Assembly (NCBI RefSeq): GCF_011064615.1
Contig: NZ_JAALJH010000013.1
Span: forward strand, 1 to 64,000
DNA: 64,000 bases
Origin: Aquisphaera insulae
Lineage (GTDB): Bacteria > Planctomycetota > Planctomycetia > Isosphaerales > Isosphaeraceae
Direction of reading: 5' to 3'
Shown: one piece after another, positions 18,952-26,691 of the stretch
Numbering within the stretch: the stretch's first letter is position 1
Layout: each line of letters starts with the position of its first letter
Notes under the pieces: generated by a model
Seen by the model: only the letters and a program-made list of their open reading frames with translations
Told to the model about the DNA's origin: nothing
Database searches by the model: none
Position numbers and translations under genes: made by a program

Positions 18952-19815
18952 GTGGCGTCATCGGGAATGCTGCCACCTTCGCCCCTTGAGCCCGATCCGT
19001 GGTCGGAGAAGGATTTCGTCCCGATCATGGCATTCCTCCGCCATCAGATCGGGATCTCGCTCGAGACCCACCGGATGGGGCTGATGCAGGCCCGGCTCCG
19101 GTCGCGGCTCCAGAGCAAGGGCTATCAGAGCTTCACCCAGTTCCACGAGCAGGTGCTGCGGGTGGATCCCACCGGCTGGGGTACCCAACTGCTGGTGGAC
19201 CTGAGCACGGTCAATCACACCTCCTTCTTCCGCGAGCCCGCTCACTTCACCTTCCTCTCCCAGCAGATCGCCGCCTGGCAGAAGGAGGCGCCCGGCACGA
19301 CGATCCGGATCTGGTCCGCGGGCTGCTCCTCCGGGCAGGAGCCCTACAGCATCGCGATGGCCCTGGCCGAGACCTTGCCCCCGCACGGCCTGGCCAAGGT
19401 GGAGATCTGGGCGAGCGACCTCTCGCTCGAAATGCTCAAGGCGGCCGCCGGCGCGGTCTACACCCAACGCGACGTCCAGGGGGTTTCTCCGGCTCGCCTC
19501 CGTCGGTTCTTCATGCTCGGGCGAGGCCCTCGCGAGGGCTCATTCAAGGTCGTGCCCGAGGTCCGCGACCTGGTGAAGTACCGCCACGTGGACCTTCGCC
19601 AGCCGACCTGGGCCCTGCCCAGCGATTTCCACGTCATCTTCTGCCGGAACGTCTCGATCTACTTCTCCGACGACGAACGGCTGGTGCTGCTGGACCGCCT
19701 CTCGCATCACCTCCGGCCCGGGGGCTGGCTGATCATGGGGAACGGCGAGATCCTCCCGCAGCTCCCGGCCACGCTCCGGAAGCATTCGCCGTCGCTCTAC
19801 CAGAGAGAGGGATGA
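18952..19815 (+). CDS. cheR: chemoreceptor glutamate methyltransferase CheR
   Basis: The 287-residue enzyme methylates receptor glutamates with S-adenosylmethionine. It has the N-terminal helical CheR domain (QARLRSRLQSKGYQSFTQF, LSTVNHTSFFREPAHF) and the Rossmann domain with the SAM motif WSAGCSSGQEPYSIAMAL and the ASDLS acidic strand end, then VIFCRNVSIYFSD. GTG at 18952 with GGGAG about 8 nt upstream is chosen; an ATG at 18934 would overlap the cheW end by 17 bp. It is likely tethered by the C-terminal NFERF of the receptor in this cluster. Confidence 0.94.
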   Translation: MASSGMLPPSPLEPDPWSEKDFVPIMAFLRHQIGISLETHRMGLMQARLRSRLQSKGYQSFTQFHEQVLRVDPTGWGTQLLVDLSTVNHTSFFREPAHFTFLSQQIAAWQKEAPGTTIRIWSAGCSSGQEPYSIAMALAETLPPHGLAKVEIWASDLSLEMLKAAAGAVYTQRDVQGVSPARLRRFFMLGRGPREGSFKVVPEVRDLVKYRHVDLRQPTWALPSDFHVIFCRNVSIYFSDDERLVLLDRLSHHLRPGGWLIMGNGEILPQLPATLRKHSPSLYQREG

Positions 19816-19821
19816 TCGTCC

Positions 19822-20964
19822 ATGGCGCTCCGCGATCGTCCGCCGCAACCGCCGGGTAGCCTTTACGTTCCGCCGCATCCCACCGTCGAGGTGATGGTCG
19901 TCGATGACAGCGCGGTGATGCGCCAGCGGCTCAAGCAGATCATCGAGTCCGACCCGAGCTTCCGCGTCGTGCTCGCGTCGGACCCGTTCGAGGCGGTCGA
20001 GATCCTCAAGAAGGCCGTCCCCGGCGTGATCGTGCTCGACGTCGAGATGCCCCGGATGGACGGCCTGACCTTCCTCCGCAAGCTGATGCGGCAGCATCCG
20101 ATGCCGGTGGTCCTGTGCACCTCCCAGGCGGAACGGGCCGTGACGGCGCTGGAGATGGGGGCCATCGAGGTCATCGCCAAGCCGGACTGGATGAACGCCT
20201 CTCGCTTGCCGGAATGGTCGGCGAATTTCCTGGAGAGCATCCGGAACGCCGCCCGCGCGGGCCGCCTCCCCATCCGCGACGACCGGGCGGCGGCCGGGCC
20301 CGGCGAGGCCCGTCATTCCGCGGACGTGATCCTGCCGAGGGCTTCGTTCCGCCCCGGCCCCGCGACGACCGACCGGGTCATAGCCGTCGGCGTCAGCACG
20401 GGGGGCGTCCAGGCGATCCAGCAACTCCTGACCGGATTCCCGGCCGGCTGTCCCGGGATCGTCATCGTCCAGCACATGCCCGCGGATTTCACGCAGGCGT
20501 TCGCGCAGCGGCTGAACAACGACCCGAAGATCCAGATCGAGGTCTCGGAGGCCCGCCATCACGAGCCCATACTCGCCGGCCGGGCCCTGGTCGTCCCCGG
20601 CAGTGCGCACGGCCTGATCCGCCGCTCGGGGGCGGGCTACCGGGTCGAGCTGGCCGACGGCCCGCCGGTCTGCCGCCACAAGCCGAGCGTCGACGTCCTC
20701 TTCCGATCCGCCGCCCAGGCCGCCGGGCCGCTCGGCGCGGGGGTCATCATGACCGGCATGGGCGACGATGGCGCCGGCGGCCTCTACGAGATGCGCGAGG
20801 CCGGCTCGCTGACGATCGCCCAGAACGAGGCCACCTCCGTCGTCTTCGGCATGCCTCGCGAGGCGATCCGCCGCGGCGCCGCCAAGTACGTCGTCCCGCT
20901 CGACGCCATCGCCGCCACGCTCATGTCGTGGAATGCAAACCCCGATGCCGGGACCTGGCATTGA
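19822..20964 (+). CDS. cheB: chemoreceptor methylesterase CheB
   Basis: The 380-residue protein has a receiver domain (acidic DD near 28-29, phospho-acceptor D73 in VLDVEMPRMDG) and a C-terminal methylesterase with the Ser-His-Asp triad visible as GVSTGGVQAIQ, VQHMPADF and MTGMGDDGAGG. It removes methyl groups added by CheR and is activated by CheA. It is the last gene of the cluster, 6 bp after cheR, and is convergent with the following gene with only 12 bp between stops. Confidence 0.95.
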   Translation: MALRDRPPQPPGSLYVPPHPTVEVMVVDDSAVMRQRLKQIIESDPSFRVVLASDPFEAVEILKKAVPGVIVLDVEMPRMDGLTFLRKLMRQHPMPVVLCTSQAERAVTALEMGAIEVIAKPDWMNASRLPEWSANFLESIRNAARAGRLPIRDDRAAAGPGEARHSADVILPRASFRPGPATTDRVIAVGVSTGGVQAIQQLLTGFPAGCPGIVIVQHMPADFTQAFAQRLNNDPKIQIEVSEARHHEPILAGRALVVPGSAHGLIRRSGAGYRVELADGPPVCRHKPSVDVLFRSAAQAAGPLGAGVIMTGMGDDGAGGLYEMREAGSLTIAQNEATSVVFGMPREAIRRGAAKYVVPLDAIAATLMSWNANPDAGTWH

Positions 20965-20976
20965 GCGGCGTCCCCG

Positions 20977-23931
20977 TCACGCCTCCCCTCGCGGACCGGT
21001 CCTGAGCTGGCGGGCGAGGATCTCGATGGGATGGCTCGCCTCCAGATCCGCGAGCCCGTGCACCTGGCTTCGGCACGAAAACCCGGGGGCGGCCAGGATC
21101 GCCGAAGGGTCGGCCTTGGCCGCCGGGATCAGGACCCGCTCCGCCAGCGCGGAGCTGACCTCGTAGTGTCCGAGCTCATAGCCGAATGAGCCGGCCATCC
21201 CGCAGCAGCCCGAATCGAGCTCGCGGACCTCGGCCCCGGGAATCCGCCTCAGGGCCGCCGCGGTCCCGGCGGTCCCGAGCGTGGCCTTCTGCTGGCAGTG
21301 CCCGTGGAGCAGCACGGTCCTCTCCAGCGGCTCCAGGTCCAGCTCCGGCGCGTTGGCGGGATCGGCCACGAAGGCATCCACCAGGTTGCAGTGTTTGGCC
21401 ACCTCGACCGCCTCCGGGCCGAGCCGGAAATCGCGGTAGTCGTCGGTGATCATCGTCACGCAGCTCGGCTCGCAGCCGACGACGGGAATTCCCTTGCGGA
21501 CGTGGGGCAAGAGCCGATCGACGTTCTCCGCGGCCAGCTCGCGGGCGAGCGGCAGCAGGCCCTTGGACGCGGCGGGGCGGCCGCAGCACCGCAGGCCCGC
21601 CAGCTCGACGCCGTAGCCGGCCGCCTCCAGCACGCGAACCGCGGCGATGCCCACCTCCGGACTGTTGTAGGTCGTGAAACAATCATCGATCAGGACGACC
21701 GACCCGCGCCGGCCGGCTCGCGGATCCGCGGCATGGCGTTTGAACCAGCCCCGGAAATCCTGGCGGGCGAACGTCGGCAGAGTCCTTCTCCGATCGATGC
21801 CGGCGACCTTCTCGAGGAGCCACTTGAACGCCGGATTCCTGAGCGTGGCATTGGCCAGGGACGACATCCGAGAGCCGAGAGGATTGAGCCGGAAGATCTG
21901 CCCCATCAGCAGGTGGCTGAGCGGACGCGGGCCGTTGCCGTAGTACTGGTGCAGGACCTCGGCCTTGAGCCTGGCCATGTCCACGCCCGAGGGGCATTCG
22001 CTCTTGCACGCCTTGCACTGGAGGCAGAGGTCCAGGGCCTCCATCAGGGTGTCATTGGCGAAGGCGCGGTCGGAGGGGAGCTCGCCGGTCATGACCATCC
22101 GGAGGGCGTTGGCCCGGCCGCGGGTCGAGTGCATCTCGTCGCGGGTGGCCATGTAGCTCGGGCACATCGTGCCCCCCGCCGGCTTGCGGCAGGCTCCGAC
22201 GCCCGTGCACATCTCGACCGCCCGGGCGAATCCGCCCTGGGACGAGAAGTCGAGGATGGTCGAGGCCGGCTCGCGAGGATCGTATCCCGGCCCGATTCGG
22301 AGGTTCTCCCCCGGATCGGCGTCGCCGATGACCTTGTCCGGGTTCAGCCGGTTCTCGGGGTCGAAGGCGGCCTTGACCCGGCGGAGCGCCTCGTAGACTT
22401 CCGGGCCGAACAGCTTCCGGTTCCAGAGGCTCCGTGCCAGGCCGTCGCCATGTTCCCCGCTCATCGATCCGGCGAACTCGATGACCAGGTCGGAGACCTC
22501 GCGGGCGATGCCCCGGAGGTCCTCGACGCCCTTCTCGGTCTTGACGTTGAGGATCGGCCTGATGTGCAGGCAGCCGACGTCCGCGTGGCCGTAACAGGAA
22601 GCCCGGGTGCCGTGCCGCGCGACGATCTCCTCGAAGCGTTCGAAGAACGCCGGCAGCTTCTCTGGGCTGACGGCGGTGTCCTCCACGAAGGCCACCGGCT
22701 TGGCGTCCCCCACCATGCTCATCAGGAGGGCGAGGCCGGCCTTGCGGACCTTCCAGAAGCCGTCCTTGGCCGAGTCCTTGAGGCTCTTACGGATGCCGAC
22801 GACGCCGGGCCGGCCCTCGAACCGTCGGACCAGGTCCGCGGCCTTGGCCTCCAGCTCCTCCTGGGTGTCCGCATAGTACTGCGCCGCCAGGACCGCCTCG
22901 GGCCGCCCCGCGGCGAAGTCGAGATACTGCGAGTAGAGGGGGCTCTCGGCGGCCAGGTCGAGGATGGTCCGGTCGATCATCTCGACCGCGGCGGGGCCGG
23001 TCGCGACCATCTCCTGGATCCGGTCGATGGCCGCGCGCATGGTCGCGAATGAGAGGACGACGAGGCCCTGCGCCGGGGGGATGGGGACGACCCGAAGGTC
23101 GGCCCCGGTGAGCACGGCGAGCGAGCCCTCGGAGCCCACCATCAACCTGGCGAGGTTGAATTGCCAGGGATCGTCCACCCAGCCCGGTGCGCGGACCGGC
23201 AGGCCGGGTATGAACTCGTCGAGGTTGTAGCCGCTGACCCTCCTGAGGATGTGCGGGAATCGGTCGACGATCGCCTGCCGATGCTCCGCCACGGTGTCTC
23301 GCACGGCCCGATAGGCGCGGCCCAGGAGGTCCGGCCGCTCGCAGAGGTCGGCCAGCTCGGAGTCGGAGACGGGGCCGAGCTTCGCGGGCGTCCCGTCGGC
23401 CAGGACGACGTCCACGGCCAGGACGTGATCCACGGTCTTGCCGTACTTGAGCGACCGCGCGCCCGCCGAGTTGTTGCCGATCATCCCCCCGAGCGTGGCG
23501 CGATCGCTGGTGGAGACGTCGGGGCCGAACATCAGCCCCATCGGTTTCAGGTGGGCGTTGAGCCGGTCGAGGACGACGCCCGGCTCCACGTGGACCGTCA
23601 TCGCGTCCCGGTCGACGATCCCGATCCGGTTGAGATACTTGGAGAAATCGATGACGATCGCGTCGCCGACGGTCTGTCCCGACAGGCTGGTCGCCCCGCC
23701 CCGCGGGACGATGGCCACGCCTTCCTCGGCGGCGATCCGGACCGTGGCGGCGACGTCCGCGACCGACCGTGGCACGACGACGCCCACCGGATCGATCTGG
23801 TAGAGGCTGGCGTCGGTCGAGTAGAGGCCGCGGTGGCCGCGATCGAAGAAGACCTCGGCGCGGGTCTCCCGGGTCAGCCGGTCGTGCAGGCGGGTGAGGG
23901 CGGTGGAGGCAATCTGGCTCGTCGTCGGCAT
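20977..23931 (-). CDS. FAD-linked oxidase fused to 4Fe-4S/CCG reductase module (YdiJ/D-2-hydroxyacid dehydrogenase-like)
   Basis: The 984-residue protein starts with a PCMH-type FAD domain (VVPRSVADVAATVRIAAEEG, VPRGGATSLSGQTVGDAIVI, LGGMIGNNSAGARSLKYGKT), continues with the FAD-oxidase C domain (SCYGHADVGCLHIRPIL), then carries ferredoxin-like Cys clusters (CTGVGACRKPAGGTMCPSY and CLQCKACKSECPSG) and two CCG boxes (GLRCCGRPA, DSGCCGMAGSFG). This is the YdiJ/glycolate-lactate-2-hydroxyglutarate dehydrogenase arrangement in one chain. It oxidises a D-2-hydroxyacid and passes electrons through Fe-S centres to the quinone pool. The ATG at 23931 is used; the frame stays open far upstream, but that part is antisense to pyrD. 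Confidence 0.93.
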   Translation of the reverse strand: MPTTSQIASTALTRLHDRLTRETRAEVFFDRGHRGLYSTDASLYQIDPVGVVVPRSVADVAATVRIAAEEGVAIVPRGGATSLSGQTVGDAIVIDFSKYLNRIGIVDRDAMTVHVEPGVVLDRLNAHLKPMGLMFGPDVSTSDRATLGGMIGNNSAGARSLKYGKTVDHVLAVDVVLADGTPAKLGPVSDSELADLCERPDLLGRAYRAVRDTVAEHRQAIVDRFPHILRRVSGYNLDEFIPGLPVRAPGWVDDPWQFNLARLMVGSEGSLAVLTGADLRVVPIPPAQGLVVLSFATMRAAIDRIQEMVATGPAAVEMIDRTILDLAAESPLYSQYLDFAAGRPEAVLAAQYYADTQEELEAKAADLVRRFEGRPGVVGIRKSLKDSAKDGFWKVRKAGLALLMSMVGDAKPVAFVEDTAVSPEKLPAFFERFEEIVARHGTRASCYGHADVGCLHIRPILNVKTEKGVEDLRGIAREVSDLVIEFAGSMSGEHGDGLARSLWNRKLFGPEVYEALRRVKAAFDPENRLNPDKVIGDADPGENLRIGPGYDPREPASTILDFSSQGGFARAVEMCTGVGACRKPAGGTMCPSYMATRDEMHSTRGRANALRMVMTGELPSDRAFANDTLMEALDLCLQCKACKSECPSGVDMARLKAEVLHQYYGNGPRPLSHLLMGQIFRLNPLGSRMSSLANATLRNPAFKWLLEKVAGIDRRRTLPTFARQDFRGWFKRHAADPRAGRRGSVVLIDDCFTTYNSPEVGIAAVRVLEAAGYGVELAGLRCCGRPAASKGLLPLARELAAENVDRLLPHVRKGIPVVGCEPSCVTMITDDYRDFRLGPEAVEVAKHCNLVDAFVADPANAPELDLEPLERTVLLHGHCQQKATLGTAGTAAALRRIPGAEVRELDSGCCGMAGSFGYELGHYEVSSALAERVLIPAAKADPSAILAAPGFSCRSQVHGLADLEASHPIEILARQLRTGPRGEA

Positions 23932-24165
23932 CGTGGCGGGCTCGATCGGGACCCTTTGGGCCTCGTCCCGGACGTGCGAGACGGGCCGAGGGCTGTGGTC
24001 ACGGCATCTCCGCATTGTAACAACGCGGTGGGCGGACGCGGAGAGCGGCCATCCCGTCCCGCACGACCAGCTTCCGATGGCATCCTCGACGCCGAGAGGC
24101 GATGATCGTGGCTGGAGCATGGCCGTCCTCGATTGCAGATCGTCTTGCCGCGAAAGGTCAGGATC

Positions 24166-25089
24166 GTGAATCTCGGAGTCACCCTGGGGCGCCTGGAACT
24201 TCGCAATCCGGTGCTGGTCGCGTCCGGCACGTTCGGATACGTCCGCGAGATGGCGGGATTCGTGCACCTGAACCGGCTGGGCGGGGTCATCCCCAAGACC
24301 GTCACCTTCCGTTCGAGGGCGGGGAACCCGACGCCCAGGACCGCGGAGACCGCGTCGGGCCTGCTCAACGCGATCGGCCTCGACAACGACGGCATCGGCC
24401 ACTTCATCGAGCACCACCTGCCCTACCTGAGGTCGATCGGGACGGCGGTGATCGCCAACATCGCGGGCGAGGATCCGGGGCAGTTCGTGGAGATGGCCGG
24501 GATGCTCGCGGGCGAGCCGGGACTCGCCGCGGTCGAGCTCAACATCTCCTGCCCGAACGTCAGCCATGGTCTGGATCTGGGGATCGACGCGACGTCCGTG
24601 GGCAAGCTCGTCCGGGAGGTCCGAGCGGCCTGCCCGCTGCCGCTCATCGCCAAGCTTACCCCGAACGTGACCGACATCGTCCCGATCGCCGCCGCCGCCG
24701 CGGAAGCCGGCGCCGATGCCGTCAGCCTGATCAACACGGTGAAGGGCATGGCCGTGAACTGGAGGCGAAGGCGGCCGATCCTGGCCAACGACATCGGCGG
24801 CCTCAGCGGGCCCGCGATCAAGCCGATCGCCCTCCGGATGGTCTGGGAGGTCTCCCGGGCCCTTCCGGGTTTCCCGATCATCGGGATTGGTGGGATCGCG
24901 TCGGCCGTGGATGCCCTGGAGTTCCTCGTCGCCGGGGCGTCGGCGATCCAGGTCGGCACGGCCACCTTCTACCAACCCACCGCCGCGGAAGACCTGCTGG
25001 ATTCCCTGATCGAACGACTCGCTGCGGAAGGAATCGACGACATCGCCTCGATCGTGGGCAGCCTCCGGTCCAACAAGCTGCCGCATTAG
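24166..25089 (+). CDS. pyrD: dihydroorotate dehydrogenase, class 1 (PyrD)
   Basis: The 307-residue FMN enzyme converts dihydroorotate to orotate in pyrimidine synthesis. Typical segments are NPVLVASGTFGY, NAIGLDNDGI, ELNISCPNVSHG with the catalytic Cys of class 1 enzymes, and INTVKGMAVNWRRRRPILAN. Length and Cys fit class 1B, which usually works with the Fe-S subunit PyrK, but no pyrK lies nearby. GTG at 24166 is chosen because AAAGG is about 8 nt upstream and the length then fits the family; a TTG at 24133 is the alternative. It faces away from the FAD/Fe-S oxidoreductase gene; the 234-bp gap holds both promoters. Confidence 0.95.
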   Translation: MNLGVTLGRLELRNPVLVASGTFGYVREMAGFVHLNRLGGVIPKTVTFRSRAGNPTPRTAETASGLLNAIGLDNDGIGHFIEHHLPYLRSIGTAVIANIAGEDPGQFVEMAGMLAGEPGLAAVELNISCPNVSHGLDLGIDATSVGKLVREVRAACPLPLIAKLTPNVTDIVPIAAAAAEAGADAVSLINTVKGMAVNWRRRRPILANDIGGLSGPAIKPIALRMVWEVSRALPGFPIIGIGGIASAVDALEFLVAGASAIQVGTATFYQPTAAEDLLDSLIERLAAEGIDDIASIVGSLRSNKLPH

Positions 25090-25199
25090 ATCCGAGCGTG
25101 ATATCACCCTTGACGGATGGATGCTTTTTCTGGCCCTGAACGGGGAGGAGGACGATAACAACTGGGGGAATCTTGCGGACGATCCGAGGTGGCTGGACG

Positions 25200-25523
25200 A
25201 TGATCAGGACTCGGTATCGTTGCCTGGTCGCCGCGTGGGTGGTGTTCATCGCGGCCGGTTGCCAGTCCTCGAGCCCGAAACGAGGGATGTCGCCGCAACG
25301 GACCAGCCTTTCAGCGCGGCCGCAACTCGGCTGGAACGAGCCGCCCCACAAGCAAGGCCCCATCCTCGCCGGATCTCGTCCCATCCCAAAGAGATCGGAA
25401 TGGCCGCGGCTCCGAGGTCGCGGCCCTGGCCCACGAAAGGCGCCATCCGCGTCGCATCCGACGGGGGAGCCCAGCCCGACTGCCCGATATCTTGAAAGAC
25501 CTGGGGGCGTCGAACCTCAATGA
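25200..25523 (+). CDS. small predicted lipoprotein
   Basis: The predicted 107-residue product has a clear lipoprotein signal: MIRTRYRCLVAAWVVFIAAG with lipobox IAAGC. The rest is Pro/Ser/Arg-rich, lacks any known domain and is probably disordered, so only the signal sequence argues for the gene. GAGG lies about 10 nt before the ATG. It sits between pyrD and the putative ferrosome-like operon. Confidence 0.5.
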   Translation: MIRTRYRCLVAAWVVFIAAGCQSSSPKRGMSPQRTSLSARPQLGWNEPPHKQGPILAGSRPIPKRSEWPRLRGRGPGPRKAPSASHPTGEPSPTARYLERPGGVEPQ

Positions 25524-25576
25524 TTGAATCGACGCACAACCGATAGATTCGGTAGATCCACCCTGAGTTGGTTCGA

Positions 25577-25624
25577 ACTGGCAGTTTCCTACAAGACTGG
25601 CAGCTTTTCTATTCTTCTTATATT
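25577..25624 (+). promoter_or_regulatory. candidate promoter with direct repeat before the ATPase operon
   Basis: The octamer ACTGGCAG occurs twice (25577-25584 and 25596-25603), 19 bp apart. CTGGCA at 25597-25602 matches four of six -35 bases, and TATATT at 25619-25624 is 16 bp downstream. The stretch 25600-25630 is the most AT-rich of the region. The first gene of the operon starts at 25722. The repeat could be an operator, for example for an iron- or metal-responsive regulator; no Fur-like dyad is recognised. Confidence 0.4.
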
Positions 25625-25721
25625 ATCAAAGAGCGTGTGGGACGCTCGGCGATTGAGCGAGACACTGCCGGCGTCCCGGTCGGCGAGCGACCTGGAGCAG
25701 AGGAACCCGGAGGCCAGAGTG

Positions 25722-26084
25722 ATGTCAGAGAACTCCACACCCGAAGCGCATGCATCCGATCCCCTGAAGTCGGTCGCAGACGCGATGGAGCACGCGGTTC
25801 AGGCTGCGAAGGACGGTGCCGCGGACGCAAGGGCCAGGGTGGACGAGGCCCTGCCCAAGGTCAACCGGTTCGTCTCGCGCCTGGTGTACACGACCTGCTA
25901 TACCCTCTCCTACGGGGTGGTCTTCCCGAGCGTCCTCGTGGCCCGGTCGATCCCCAGGGATAATCCGCTCGTCCACGGCCTGGTGGACGGGGCGCATGCG
26001 GCGATCGACATGGTCGAGGACATGAAGAAGGGGAAGACGACCTCGCTGACCGGGGAATCCACGCCGGCCCTTGTCCAGCCCTGA
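25722..26084 (+). CDS. small helical/hydrophobic protein, first gene of ATPase operon
   Basis: The 120-residue protein has an acidic, Ala-rich helical N-terminus (PLKSVADAMEHAVQAAKDGA) then a hydrophobic Tyr-rich segment (LVYTTCYTLSYGVVFPSVLV) that may insert in or lie on a membrane, and a charged end. GGAGG 8 nt upstream supports the ATG at 25722; the longer in-frame start at 25524 crosses the promoter-like region. Function not recognised. Its place at the head of the operon with a second small membrane protein and a P-type ATPase parallels the small hydrophobic proteins of ferrosome operons. Confidence 0.75.
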   Translation: MSENSTPEAHASDPLKSVADAMEHAVQAAKDGAADARARVDEALPKVNRFVSRLVYTTCYTLSYGVVFPSVLVARSIPRDNPLVHGLVDGAHAAIDMVEDMKKGKTTSLTGESTPALVQP

Positions 26085-26259
26085 TCGCGGTCCAGGCCGG
26101 CCACCCTACTCGTGGCGGGCCCGGGCCGCGACGGTGATCGCCGTTCCCCTTGCGGGCATGGCGGTTGCAGGCGAGGATTGCCCAGGATTCGGCCGTTGCC
26201 TCGTGCCTAGAGGGCGGCCGTGAAGTCGAGACCCGTCCCCCGCTCGGAGCGAGATTGCC

Positions 26260-26544
26260 ATGCCCGTGACAAGGTCGGAAGCGTTGTTCTTCGCCGCCGG
26301 ATTGGTGGTCGGCGCCACGGCGGGCGCGAACTACCCACTCCTCAAGGAGAAGCTGGGGCCCCTGCTTTCCGGTGCCCTCGCCGGCGCCGGCGCGGCGTTC
26401 GGCGAGTCGTACTCCGAGATGGCCAAGAAGGTCGCCGAGAAGGTCGAGGCCGTGCAGGACGCCATGGCCGAGATGAAGCAGGCCGGCGAACCGGACGCCC
26501 CGTCGCCGGCCGGGAGCGGGGCGGCCGAGGCGATGCCCGTGTAA
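26260..26544 (+). CDS. small membrane protein (DUF6110/DUF5132-like, YtxH-like)
   Basis: The 94-residue protein has a Gly/Ala-rich membrane helix with small-residue spacing (EALFFAAGLVVGATAGANYP) and then an amphipathic Ala/Glu/Lys helix (KKVAEKVEAVQDAMAEMKQA). This plan resembles the small proteins DUF6110 and DUF5132 that sit beside HMA2-type P-type ATPases in other bacteria; the exact family is from memory and needs a profile search. A GGAG about 10 nt before the ATG supports the start. A role in shaping or scaffolding the membrane that holds the ATPase is plausible. Confidence 0.8.
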   Translation: MPVTRSEALFFAAGLVVGATAGANYPLLKEKLGPLLSGALAGAGAAFGESYSEMAKKVAEKVEAVQDAMAEMKQAGEPDAPSPAGSGAAEAMPV

Positions 26545-26691
26545 CTGACGCTCTTCTCCGGGCCGGCGAGCCAACCCTCTCCGGCCCCGCGTCCCGGGTG
26601 GTTGGATCGCCGCGCATGCCGTTCGTACCAAGCCGAAAACTCTCCTCTCGATCGCTGAACCGCCTGACGAACTCCACCATCACCGTCCGGG

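Noticed and set aside
23932..25161. Upstream in-frame extension of the FAD/Fe-S oxidoreductase gene (about 410 extra residues)
   Set aside because: It runs antisense over pyrD, is Arg/Asp/Gly-rich without domain features, and the known FAD domain begins right after the ATG at 23931.
25569..25603. Sigma-54 promoter from the two TGGCA-like boxes
   Set aside because: Neither TGGCAG box has the needed GC doublet 12 bases further downstream (TTGCA).
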